Part shown: piece after piece, positions 43,453-53,472 of the stretch | How positions within the stretch are numbered: the stretch's first letter is position 1 | Layout: every line of letters begins with the position of its first letter | Source: Branchinecta lynchi | Taxonomy: Eukaryota; Arthropoda; Branchiopoda; Anostraca; Branchinectidae | Assembly: GCA_023053575.1 (NCBI GenBank) | Contig: JAKZAP010000014.1 | Span: 12,426,938 to 12,490,937 of the forward strand | Reading direction: 5' to 3' | DNA: 64,000 nucleotides | Notes under the pieces: generated by a model | The model's input: only the letters and a program-made list of their open reading frames with translations | What the model was told of the DNA's origin: nothing | Databases searched by the model: none | Position numbers and translations under genes: made by a program

Positions 43453-44930
43453 CTTCCTGTTTCGACAAAATCGATATTGCGAGAAAGTCAAATTACTCAG
43501 TTTGAAATGCGGAATTTCAAAACCTTCGGCCTTTTTCTGGGTAGACAATTAAGAAAAATAAAGCAAAGCAAACCCTCGAAACGGGAGGGTGTGGCGATGA
43601 GAACCTCGAAAGGCACATCTAGATCCGAATCTAGACCCTCAAGTACACCTTCAAGTACTTCAGGTACACCCAAGTACTTCAAGTACACCCAAGTACTTCC
43701 TACCCTAGGATCCAGGAAACTTGTGTGCTTCTCAAGTTCAGAACTTCATAGAAAAATGTTAGAATCGAAACCGGAAAACTGGCAACAGTGGCCGCAAAAG
43801 TTTTATTGTTCACGAGTGAACACTCCACTAAAAAGCAGCCAACGATAATGAAAAAAAGATAGTTAGGCACAGTTAGACATTCTGCAATAAACAGTCTGCG
43901 AGTTTCCAAACACAAAGTAAGGAAAAAGAAAAAAACAATGGAACCGTACTAAAAAGGAAATTGTCAAACACAAAGAGATAATAAAGAAGCAGTGGAATTG
44001 GACTAAAAAGGAAAAATATCAAAAACAAATTGAGAAATAAAAGAAACTAAAGAACCGAAGCATAAGGAATTTAAAGAAAAGTATATGTTTTTTAGTGCAA
44101 TTGGGATGCCCGTTTTCGTTTTTATTGTAAATTTTTGGCGATTTGCCAAACTCATGAAGCAGTCGACCCCACCTTGGGAATCTTCTGAGGGAATTTTATG
44201 CTAATGTAATGTAGATGTGGGAAGTCGGTAGCACTTAAACCTTTTCCGCATGCTTTAATCTCCCCTTAGATCCGCGTGGAAATATCAGTGTTTCTGCAAG
44301 ACAAACCGCGAAGGAACTAATTTTCTCCTAGTTCCTACCATGTGACCTGGAACGGTTTCCCCGTCCCCGTTTGTTCAGTAAGCTAAAGACGGATTAGTAA
44401 ATACATGAATTAATTGTTCACTTGGACGTGATTTGTTTCAATCACGGTTCCTCCAGCACAAGCTGAAGTTGGATCATGTCAGGGGGTGCTGGACATATAA
44501 ATTTTTCTCTCTGCTATATTTGAGCCCTTCCTGGCAAGGGTCCTCTTCAGGTGACAGCTTAAAGGTTCACTGAGAGCTAAAGGCCAGCTTTTGCAAGAAG
44601 GGCATAAATTGCTGCATTTCAGTTCGAAACCCTCCGAAAGAAGAGAGACGAGTACCTTATCATTGGGCTATCATGAATTGAATCTCAGTTTTTGTATGGT
44701 GGCTGATAAAAGTAAAGGCCTCTTAAGCCTAAGCATGGCCATGGTTCTCCTCTGTGAGGGCCCTCGTAGCCCACATATTACCCGTAATCTCGACGAACAT
44801 CATCAAGCAACATTGGCTCTGATCGGTCTACTTCTACTTTCACACCTCAAAATTAATAAATCATAAAAAACCGCAGGGGCGTGGCTTAATCGTGCAAAAA
44901 GCCTAATGGTAAGATTGGATGTGGCTTTAA
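43453..44930. other. Intron sequence with a small minisatellite
   Basis: 43648-43700 is a degenerate ~10-bp repeat (CAAGTACTTC/AGGTACACC). 43915-44060 is A-rich with two ~60-bp relatives (GGAACCGTACTAAAAAGGAA and GGAATTGGACTAAAAAGGAA). The 123-codon open frame at 43477 is low-complexity Ser/Thr/Pro-rich because of the minisatellite and is not credited. Confidence 0.4.
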
Positions 44931-46408
44931 GGCCCATTCACAAAGGGTTTTAGCTAATACTTGGTACCAGCCAGTTCCCGAAATCGCTCTGAGACCGAGA
45001 ATTAGCTGGGTTTCTGCCGTTCGCAATTGACATTGGTGCCAGTTTCCGATACCAGCTAGTCTCGCACCCAAGTTGAAATCAGTTCAACTTTTGATGGTAC
45101 TAGCCAATCAGATTATTTTGGGGATTATTGAGGAATATTCTGATTGGCTAGTGTCGAACCAAGCCCAATAGATAAAATCACATCCACTCTTTGCTGTCTT
45201 GAAAACCGAAAGTGAATTAGGTCATTGATAATCGGTCTGACATCGTTCAGCATTAGCCAATCGGAACATTCCTGAGTATTCCCCTAAGTAACGTGATTGG
45301 CTAGTACCCTAAAAGTTGAACAGATTTCAACTTGGGTGCGAGACCAGCTGGTACCCGAAACTGGCACTGGTACCGTCAGGCTGTTAGTTTTATTGTGTTC
45401 GGTAATGAATTTAGTAACGGTTGTCGAAAAGAACGTCTGTCAAAACCCATTCCATTACTAAAAGGTGTACGACAAGGATCTGTTCTAAGCCCGGTCATAT
45501 TTAACAGTGCTGTATATTCTGTAACTAGGTCAATAAGAGGAACTTTCTTCCTGGATGGAACAGATCTTAGTTTCATTTCTTACGCGGACGACCTCCTACT
45601 GATCAGCAGTACCCTTGATGGCCTACGGGACAATCTAAAATCGATAGTCCACGGCTACAGTAAGATCGGTCTTGACGTGAACGTGAGCAAAACTGAGTTT
45701 ATTGTTTTTAATGAAGTCACGCAAGGGCAACGCACAATATCAATCGGGAACCACCTAGTCCGGCAGACGGACTCTCTTAAGTACCTCGGAATAGTTTACA
45801 AATCGAATATTCGGTCTGTGAGGACTACGTTAGTCGAAAATGTATGTAAAGCGATGCGCGGCGGCTACGGCCGCTCGGTAAAATGTAAGCACAGTGTCAA
45901 CCGGTTCGTTCTTGCCCGCCTATTTAATGCAGTAATTACACCTTACGTACTTTATGTTTCGCCACTTTGGGAATTTTTAAAAATAACAGATCAAAGAAAA
46001 ATACGCACCACGTACTACAAGTACGCAAAATTTTTGCTTGGCGTCCCTCTCCGAAGTTCAAACACGGAGTTATCAGCGAAATATAAAATAATAAACCCCA
46101 CCGAAAAAATACACAAAATTGAAAAAAGTGCTCGGGCAAGAGCTATAAATGCTTGCGCAAACCATATGCTAACTCGATTCGTAGTATAGATTTTAGTATT
46201 ATGTTTAGTGCGTGTACATATCTTCTTTAGTTTCTTTTCTTCTTTTCTTTTTCTTTATGTACTCCGCTTTTTCCCTTTTGTAAGCGGGCAAAAATAAATA
46301 TATATATATCGATTGCGAACGCCAGAAACCCAGTTAATTCTCGGTCTCAGAGCGATTTCCGGAACTGGCTGGTACCGATTATTAGTTAAAACCCGTTGTG
46401 AATGGGCC
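44931..46408. mobile_element. Inverted-repeat element split by a truncated LINE
   Basis: The left arm GGCCCATTCACAAAGGGTTT through TTCGCAATTGACATTGGTGC is mirrored by the right arm, which ends AAACCCGTTGTGAATGGGCC at 46408. Further in, AGTTGAAATCAGTTCAACTT has its partner at 45313. The right arm is interrupted between 45377 and 46311 by LINE sequence, and removing that restores the arm. Confidence 0.82.
45378..46310 (+). pseudogene. 5'-truncated LINE with reverse-transcriptase C-half
   Basis: An open frame to 46189 carries the later RT blocks: G-V-R-Q-G-S-V-L-S-P, the catalytic Y-A-D-D-L-L-L-I-S, and a thumb region ending in a basic stretch. The N-terminal RT and endonuclease are absent, as expected of an incomplete LINE insertion. 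The first ~16 codons of the open frame starting at 45332 come from the surrounding element, so that start is artefactual. The 3' tail has TACTCCGCTTTT, GTAAGCGGGC and an A/T-rich end (AAATAAATATATATATATC), related to the tails at 18000 and 19010. It cannot make active enzyme. Confidence 0.88.
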
Positions 46409-47199
46409 ATTAGAAGAAAAACACGGAAGTAAAAGAAAAGTCGGAACAGTGATGCCACTAGTTACTGGAGAGAGATAATGGAGTAAGTGTCGGGCGTTAG
46501 CTCTGCTTTAAAATCTAATGTGGTCACACTTCGATTTTTTTTTATCGAAAGATTATTCTTGTCAACGAGGGATCAAATATCGTCTAATATGAAATGCAAG
46601 TAACAATTCAGTTAACACCCGCAGTGAGGATGATAACGACACGATATTCCTGTTGGTTTGCTGTAAAACTTTCCCGAAAAAAAAGAACACCCAGAGAAGA
46701 ATCCCCGAGAAAACATTTCCATGACAAAATGTCCCATTGGGGATAAATATACTTTTTTTTAACTCGCGAATTCGTCGTCCCTGATATGAAGTCTGTTTCA
46801 ACCAGGGACACAAAGATAGTACTCATATGAGTTCTTCGTTACACGGTCGGAGCGTGATTGCATGGGAACACCACTGCTTTCTTATAAAGCAATATCAGCT
46901 CTTGCAAGGAACTGTGCTTTGGATTGAAGTGAATTGATTTACTACGTGCAGCCTAATAATAAGGCATTTGCACAGTATTTAGAAAATAAGTAAATAAACA
47001 CTTAACAAGAAATACGAAGTGGCATTATCACAATAGGCATAACAACAGCAAAAAGTTTAAACCTCCTCAACCAATTATTGTTCTCAACAGTGCTTGTATA
47101 AGGTATTTCTATTTTTGTGTAAAATTAAAAAACTTGAACTTGAACAACCTCTGTGAAGTACGCGAATTGTGGGAGTGCCAAACAGCCTGTTGTGTCCGA
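46409..47199. other. Intron sequence, nothing recognised
   Basis: No coding exon or repeat boundary identified. Confidence 0.4.
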
Positions 47200-47543
47200 A
47201 AGTGATTGAGTTTACGAGGTCTACGAACTACTAATGCGGAGCCCCATGAAACGGACGTGACTCGGGCTTATTTGGATTTTGTTGTTATTTTGCCCTTCAG
47301 TTACTCTGTTTACCTTCATCTATTTTTTATTTTTTTTTTCCATACACCGTCTTGTTTGGCCTCGGTCAGTTGATGGGTTACAAATAAACAATAATAATAA
47401 TAAACGCAAACAACGAAACGCGAACAGGACAATAAATACATACATACATACATACTCTTTAATCCGGAAAAAGAAATTCCATATTGACTAGCCTAATACA
47501 GAAATACAAACAAAAACAATAACAATAACATAACTAATATCAC

Positions 47544-50375
47544 CTACCCACCTGGGAAACCAAACAGATCGGAATTGATCTTATCCCAGATGGGTAATGA
47601 TAACTGCATAAATGGGGTACTCACTCCCTCGATAAGATTATTACCGCAATAATTATATACAACCCGAAGTCTAATGGATTCCCGGCTCCTGCGAACTACC
47701 TCCGCAAAATCAGGCAGTGTAGCATCAGAAAACATTTCCGTAGCGCTACACCAAGATGGCAGAGAATGTAGGAGACGGAAAGAATTATTATAACACACAC
47801 GTATTGTAGTAAATGCCTTAACTGTATGTGACGAGATCATGCCAACACCGTACATACAAGTACAGTAACTTCGAAACAGAAGATTCTTAACTTCAGTAGA
47901 GCAATTGCTGAACCGTCTTATTAACATATTTGCTCGTATGCAGTGAGATCTGTACAAGTGTTTAAGATGACAATCATCACTAAGATCACTAGAAAATATG
48001 AAACCTAGGTACATAAATTCCTCCACAAAACTAACAACATTTCCTGACAAAAATACCTGGGGCGGTTTTATTTTCCGCAGACTTTTCGGGCGAAATAACA
48101 TGCAGAAAGTTTTTGACGTATTATAAATAATATCATGCTGGTGGGCGAATTCATCACAAATCGCTAGCAGTTTATTTAAAGCTGACACACTTGTGGCTAG
48201 TAGAACTAGATCATCTGAAAAACTTAGGTTATTGTAACACACTCGTCCAATATGGCAACCAAAGCCTGACGCTTTCAGACGAAGGTTTAGCTCATCTACA
48301 TAAAATGTATATAAATACGCAGACAATACACCTCCTTGACGTACTCCGTTTTGCACCGAAAAAGACTCACTGTAAATATCTCCCCAACGAATCTTGAATT
48401 TTTGGGTTGTGAACCAATGAATAAGAAGATTCACATAATGATATGGGACACCTCTTGCCAACAATTTCTTTATCAGAATTTCATTGTTAACTCTGTCGAA
48501 GGCTTTTCGGGAGTCAATGAAACACGCAAATACATAAGTATTTAAATTCCAGTAGTATTCTATGACACACTTCATGATGAAGATAGGAAATTCAACGGAA
48601 AGTCGACGTTTATAAGCAAACTGATGCTCGGACGTTTTTAAAAATTCCCTCAACCGAAAAAGTAAACAATACTCTAATACCTTGGAGAGTGTGGATGCCA
48701 GCGCAATTGGTCGGTAATTTTCTGAAGACGCAGAATTCCCATTTTTACTTTTACAAATAGGGACTAGGATAACTTCCATTAGCGGCTCCGGTAAACACGA
48801 GTGTTTTAACATCGCCGTGAAAAGAGGCGCAAGTACAACCGCAATCACACTCGCACTATACTTAATATGTTGCGATGAGATAAGATCCGATCCCCCAGCG
48901 CGTCCTGGTTTTAATTCACGGATCGCTCGCACCAGTTCACTTTCCGAAAAAGGCTCACACTCTCTTGACAGAGTGCTCATTCCTTCAGTTGCGTTTTGCA
49001 TATTTCTTGGCACTGAATTAAAAAGCGATTTGAATTTTTCCTTCCACATCTCGCAAATCGGAACATCACCTGTTATCCCGTCAAGCATGTTTGGAACTTT
49101 TGTACGTCCTTTATGGGTACCTACACATGACCAAAAAGATTTAAAATTTTTCTTCAAAAAATTATCGGCCATCGCTTCTGCTCTGATAATAGTTTCCTCG
49201 CGTCTCACCCACTTTAGAACTTCCTTGAACCTTTTCTTCCACAGCAGTCTCGTTTGATCAAGAAAACCACCAGCGGCTCTACCTTCAGCTACCCAAGATC
49301 TGAACCAGTAACGTGCATAGTCATAAACTGGTTTCACATACTGATTCCATCCTGGTATGCAAATGGGCTTTCGATTAGTGGGCTGCTTACTAGATGGTAT
49401 ACATAGAGTAGAAGCTGCAATTATAATCGCACACACAGACATGTAAACAGCGTGAATCCTGTCCTTATGCTGTTTCTCGTTACACATGTTGTTTGTACAC
49501 GAAAAACACTCATGTGAAAGGTCAAGCGTATTTAGCTGTTTTTTGATTTCACAGGAGTAGTCATGGATTTGCTCACGAGAAGCTTGGTTCCACAGAGTCC
49601 TTTCACCTTTTGATTGTAACTGTCTGCCAGTAGTTGACTCTAGGTCGACACGGCTAGTTGTAGCCAGGCAAAAAGTTAGCGGAAGGTGGTCAGAGCCAAC
49701 AGAATCTGTAAGAATACTGATTTCGGATATTTGCTGCATTAAGGATTCGGAGACCATGACGTGATCAAGCCATGAGACACTTTGTGATGAATCACTCAAA
49801 TACGTAAATGAAGAAGGAGGGAGATGACAAACATCAGCTAAATGAAACATGTTTTCTTCGCAAAACCGTACTAGTTCAGTTTTGAAAAGAGATGGCTTTA
49901 GGGTATTCGCGTTAAAGTCACCAACTATTATCGTACCATCTACTTGATTCCTGACTTGCACAAACGACAAAATTTGAGCAAGACATTGAATGAAGGTAGG
50001 CAAATTCTTAAAATCACAAACTGGCATATAGACGTTAAATACAAGGATAAACCGATCACCGTCTTTTAGCTCAGTAGCTTGCACTCTTTCATTGTCGAAA
50101 TCCAGCGGCTGGACTGAAACTGGAAGGTTTTTCTTCCACATAGTTGCAAGTCCGCCATGGGGCCTACCACGCAGGAGTCCGGCCGAGTTATCTATTGGGA
50201 TTTTTGATGACGATATAAAATCAGGGTGGATATGATCAGTGAAGTTTATATCGTGTGGCATTAGCATTAGCTCTTGGAGGAGTACAATATCATTATTTTG
50301 GCACAGGTTTAATACATTCATAGCGTTCATGCGTACCGATCGGCAATTATAAGAGGCCAGTTTGATCGAGTTCAT
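47544..50375 (-). CDS. LINE ORF2: AP-type endonuclease and reverse transcriptase
   Basis: 943 codons, uninterrupted. The N-terminal endonuclease has the expected residues: N10 (A-S-Y-N-C-R), E35 (L-L-Q-E-L), D153/N155 (G-D-F-N-A), D204-H205 (S-W-L-D-H-V) and D229-H230 (G-S-D-H-L-P-L). RT follows, with S-E-N-Y-R-P-I-A-L, F-I-D-S-R-K-A-F-D-R-V, N-G-V-R-Q-G-G-V-L-S and the catalytic F-S-D-D at 719-722. Here Y/F-A-D-D is replaced by F-S-D-D and the usual Pro after V-L-S is Ala. There is no RNase H domain. The layout suits the CR1/L2/Jockey-like group, but I cannot fix the clade. The ATG overlaps the ORF1 stop as ATGA. Confidence 0.93.
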   Translation of the reverse strand: MNSIKLASYNCRSVRMNAMNVLNLCQNNDIVLLQELMLMPHDINFTDHIHPDFISSSKIPIDNSAGLLRGRPHGGLATMWKKNLPVSVQPLDFDNERVQATELKDGDRFILVFNVYMPVCDFKNLPTFIQCLAQILSFVQVRNQVDGTIIVGDFNANTLKPSLFKTELVRFCEENMFHLADVCHLPPSSFTYLSDSSQSVSWLDHVMVSESLMQQISEISILTDSVGSDHLPLTFCLATTSRVDLESTTGRQLQSKGERTLWNQASREQIHDYSCEIKKQLNTLDLSHECFSCTNNMCNEKQHKDRIHAVYMSVCAIIIAASTLCIPSSKQPTNRKPICIPGWNQYVKPVYDYARYWFRSWVAEGRAAGGFLDQTRLLWKKRFKEVLKWVRREETIIRAEAMADNFLKKNFKSFWSCVGTHKGRTKVPNMLDGITGDVPICEMWKEKFKSLFNSVPRNMQNATEGMSTLSRECEPFSESELVRAIRELKPGRAGGSDLISSQHIKYSASVIAVVLAPLFTAMLKHSCLPEPLMEVILVPICKSKNGNSASSENYRPIALASTLSKVLEYCLLFRLREFLKTSEHQFAYKRRLSVEFPIFIMKCVIEYYWNLNTYVFACFIDSRKAFDRVNNEILIKKLLARGVPYHYVNLLIHWFTTQKFKIRWGDIYSESFSVQNGVRQGGVLSAYLYTFYVDELNLRLKASGFGCHIGRVCYNNLSFSDDLVLLATSVSALNKLLAICDEFAHQHDIIYNTSKTFCMLFRPKSLRKIKPPQVFLSGNVVSFVEEFMYLGFIFSSDLSDDCHLKHLYRSHCIRANMLIRRFSNCSTEVKNLLFRSYCTCMYGVGMISSHTVKAFTTIRVCYNNSFRLLHSLPSWCSATEMFSDATLPDFAEVVRRSRESIRLRVVYNYCGNNLIEGVSTPFMQLSLPIWDKINSDLFGFPGG

Positions 50376-51640
50376 GTTGCTGGACCAATATCATCACTAG
50401 CAGAGCTTGCGTTCTCACTTTCAGGGCGGAGGATGGGGGGGCGTGGCTCATAGTATTTACGAACGTAAACACCCGCAGGCCAGAAATTTGAGTTTGTCAC
50501 ATTCTCGAGCAGCAGAGCAGGAATTTCAACTTTGAAAGATGAATACGATTCATGCTTAGTTGGCAACGACGAGCAGGTGACTTTGCATTTCAGTCTTTTT
50601 GAGACAAACGCAGAAATTTGTTCAAGCTTCGTGTTCGGTGCTAGACGCGTGACAAAAAGTCGAACAGTTTTCGAAGCTCCAACCGATTTAATCGGTTCAT
50701 TCGCATTCATAGACTTGCCTACAATACCTTTGCTAATTGACTGGGTTTGCGGTATCTGAGGCATACGAGCTTTTCCAGCATAAGTTTGAGTGCCCTGTAT
50801 GCGATCACTATTACCATAGTCATTACCATTATGTCCATTCTCATTTCGTCTCACGCGCCTTCTGCCGGAATTCCTTCCGCTTCTTGCACGAGTCCACGTA
50901 CCGTCGTCGTTTGTAGATGGCGGATCGGTTGCATCACTCTGCTGTCCACCTCCCGTCACAGCTTCAGCTATGGGTGGCGGTGGGCAGTTTTCATTCCGCT
51001 CTGGTGACGGGAGGCGTTGACTTGGACTAGCCAGCCGATCTGTAACCAATGTAGTCAGGTCAGTGATTTGCGATTGCAAAGAGGAATAAGACTCGAGAAT
51101 TGACGTAAGGTCAAAATGCTTCATATTCAGCGGGGGAATTTTTCTCAAATTGATCGCGGCAAAAATCGGCAAATCATCAGCATTTAACTGTTGATAAAAG
51201 AGGTACAGATCTTCCAGGTTAGCACGTTTTGCAGCTAATCCATTTCTGGTCTCGATACAATTCTTCGACATACTCGAGAGGGATTGAGCGATTTCTGGTG
51301 TTAGGTGTGAGAGCAGCGTTGCCTTCGCTTTAGAAACCTCATCCGCTTCGTAGAAGTCACCGCATAGTTGGAGCAGAACATCACGCGGCATTCCTGTATC
51401 AATCTTGTCAGCGAAAAAGCAAAGTAGTTCGCAAAAAAAGCAAATGTAGCAAATGTAGCAAAAAGCAAAGCAAATGTACTGCATAAGCTGGTGCATTGGG
51501 CAATGGGCAGGAAGGCGATTGGATGATAGCAGAAGATGCTCACTTATTTCTTTTAGTTTGACAGTTGGGTTCGTGACAAAAAAAAACTTCCCCATGATTT
51601 GGTGATTGCGCATGCGACGAAGAAGGTAGCCTACAGCCAA
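50372..51640 (-). CDS. LINE ORF1: gag-like nucleic-acid-binding protein
   Basis: 422 codons from the first ATG; the more likely functional start is residue 84 (position 51391), M-P-R-D-V-L-L-Q-L-C-G-D-F-Y. That motif opens a type of ORF1 seen in other LINEs, with L-P-P/I-P-P-L-N-M-K-H-F-D downstream. The upstream ~80 residues include a low-complexity Cys/Tyr/Ile/Phe segment encoded by a short tandem GCAAATGTA repeat. Residues ~220-290 are Pro/Ser/Arg-rich, and residues ~325-400 look like an RRM-type fold (V-R-L-F-V-T-R-L-A-P-N-T). No CCHC knuckles are visible. It is presumed to package the LINE RNA. The stop is embedded in the ORF2 start (ATGA). Confidence 0.85.
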   Translation of the reverse strand: MAVGYLLRRMRNHQIMGKFFFVTNPTVKLKEISEHLLLSSNRLPAHCPMHQLMQYICFAFCYICYICFFCELLCFFADKIDTGMPRDVLLQLCGDFYEADEVSKAKATLLSHLTPEIAQSLSSMSKNCIETRNGLAAKRANLEDLYLFYQQLNADDLPIFAAINLRKIPPLNMKHFDLTSILESYSSLQSQITDLTTLVTDRLASPSQRLPSPERNENCPPPPIAEAVTGGGQQSDATDPPSTNDDGTWTRARSGRNSGRRRVRRNENGHNGNDYGNSDRIQGTQTYAGKARMPQIPQTQSISKGIVGKSMNANEPIKSVGASKTVRLFVTRLAPNTKLEQISAFVSKRLKCKVTCSSLPTKHESYSSFKVEIPALLLENVTNSNFWPAGVYVRKYYEPRPPILRPESENASSASDDIGPAT

Positions 51641-51660
51641 AAACGTAGATTTGAAAACAA

Positions 51661-52065
51661 AACATTATCGCATTTGACTGGTGTCTTTTTTCCTGGGAAT
51701 CGGGTACAAACCAGCGAGGAAGAGAACAGAGGAGGAGCCAAAACTTGTGTAGATTTTTGCTAGACTTCTGTTCTACGCCGCTATAAGGAACATCTTTTCT
51801 CCTAATAAGTTTCCTCGTTTTCTATCGATAATGTGTAGTTGCATAATCAAAGGGGATTCTACCGCGAATGCTTTGTTCCTTGCAATTAACTAATGACATT
51901 AGGCTCGGCATTATCATTCATTTGTATTTATGACGTACACAAATTATTTAGCTCATTGACGCCATTGCTCAATAACGGAAGACCCTTTTTTGTTTATTTT
52001 TACAGGGACTTTGCCCCAGTTAACCTGTACTTTGCGCACTCGCTATGACCCTCGCATGAACGGTC
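51661..52065. other. Intron sequence, nothing recognised
   Basis: No coding exon or repeat boundary identified. Confidence 0.4.
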
Positions 52066-52146
52066 TGAGGCTCGTTTGTGTTGCAATAGGACTGTCGCAT
52101 CGCTGCTGCAGCACTTCTTTGCTTCTGAACATGATGCGTTTTTAGT
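52066..52146. repeat. GAGCCTCG-family foldback fragment (copy 4)
   Basis: GAGGCTCGTTTGTGTTGCAA to CATGATGCGTTTTTA matches one end of copies 1 and 2. The element is truncated there by the next repeat. Confidence 0.6.
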
Positions 52147-52154
52147 GGAGTGTT

Positions 52155-52870
52155 CCTTGGAACAATCCACTATTGCGAGCGCTGTAGCAGCTTTCGGCTT
52201 TCGGTTTTCGGTTTTCACCGTATTTTGTGCAGCTCATAACTCGTGAACCAGTGCAAGTACCAAGTTCAAACTTGGTACACTTGTGGGTATTGGGGTCTAG
52301 CTCTGCCTTTTGGGGGTCACACCCCCAACCCTACTTGGTTCACGGATGGGCCCAGATTGTTCAGTGAATAAAGTTCATAACTTGACCAGAACTGGACATG
52401 GGTCGATGAAACTCCTTGGGCGTGTAGGTCCTAGGGCTGGAAAATTGCTTTTAAAGTTGCTCCCACCCACACCGTTCATGGGCAACTGGGTCCAGATTGC
52501 CCAGAAGTAAAGTTCGTTATCCTTGCCAGGGAAATTCCTTTGGCCTTTGAATCATAGGGGCCGGGGAGAGCTGAACCACCCCCACCCTCCCCCTTCATCA
52601 GAAAGCGGGCCAAATTAACCGTGAACAAAGTTTTTGACCTGTGACTGGAATCAAACGCTAAGCTGATGTACTTGAGGAAAAAAAGGTGTAAATACACATG
52701 TTGATGGGTCCCGACCCCCCCCCCCCCCCCCCCCTCCGTTCATGGGCAGCTGGGCCCAGATTTCCCATGAGTTAAGTTCGTCTATAACAGGTCTCAAGTC
52801 CAACTCTTGTATACTTGGGGAGATATCTATGGATGAGGATTTGGTGTAACATCAACAAATAAGACGATGC
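52155..52870 (+). repeat. Third TGAAACTTGG-like minisatellite family
   Basis: Starts GGAACAATCCACTATTGCGA and contains CATAACTCGTGAACCAGTGC, AAGTTCAAACTTGGTACACT and several units of TTCATGGGCAGCTGGGCCCA type, each followed by C/G homopolymers (a C tract of ~23 near 52718). A partial second copy is at 63395-63530. Confidence 0.6.
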
Positions 52871-53269
52871 GACATAATTTAATCTTTAATGAACAGTTGG
52901 AAATTGGACTATTTTGTCAGATGATCGATAATGTGCCGTTCGTAATGAATTGTGACAAAGGGGGCATCAGGCTGCTACGAATTGGTTTATTGCACTTGTT
53001 ATTACCTTGCTAATGGACAAGAGGTTTAAAGGGTGGGATTGGCTGGCAGACCATTCAGTGTTCGAACAAATGCTATTCGTGCAAGATCTTCAACATTTCT
53101 TTGGATTTATACTGGCGGTTCGTTTACATTTAAAGCTTTTAAGTGGGGTGGTTACAAGGTTAGTTCAATACTTGTTTGGTTATTGGGGAAGAGCAATGTC
53201 TTGGTTCTAAAGCTGTTTGTATATAAAATTTGATAAACGTTTTACTTTTACACTCCACGTATGAGTGCT

Positions 53270-53472
53270 TGCGCACTTCTTGGATTCACTGCCTCCACCA
53301 TTTTTTCTTGGTTGAAGCAGCACCTTGCAGGGAAGCACGGACTTGGTCGGTAAGCAAATCCGCGACTCTCGAGAAGCGCTGCCGTTTTCCTCGGAAGCAC
53401 TGAAGTGCAAAAAAAGAATCGTCCCGGAAGCGGCCGAGAAGTGAACCTGCTGCGTGAATAAAAACGAGGCTC
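53270..53472. repeat. GAGCCTCG-family foldback, copy 3 (partial)
   Basis: Contains TTGCAGGGAAGCACGGACTT, CTCTCGAGAAGCGCTGCC and the end AATAAAAACGAGGCTC. The other end is missing. Confidence 0.7.

Larger units (their letters stand above)
47200..51660 (-). mobile_element. Near-complete two-ORF LINE, antisense in an unc-13 intron
   Basis: ORF1 (51391 or 51640 to 50372) and ORF2 (50375 to 47544) lie in order on the minus strand. About 340 bp of 3' region follows, containing TATG-type tetranucleotide repeats (47437-47456) and TTATTATTATTATTG (47388-47402). Boundaries are approximate because no clear target duplication was found. Both ORFs are open throughout, so this is either a young insertion or a well-preserved one. 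Confidence 0.85.

Noticed and set aside
43477..43848. 123-codon Ser/Thr/Pro-rich frame
   Set aside because: The distinctive part is a CAAGTACTTC minisatellite; no other support.
45332..45377. Start codon of the 285-codon RT-containing frame as a real gene start
   Set aside because: These first codons come from the host foldback element; the LINE begins at about 45378.
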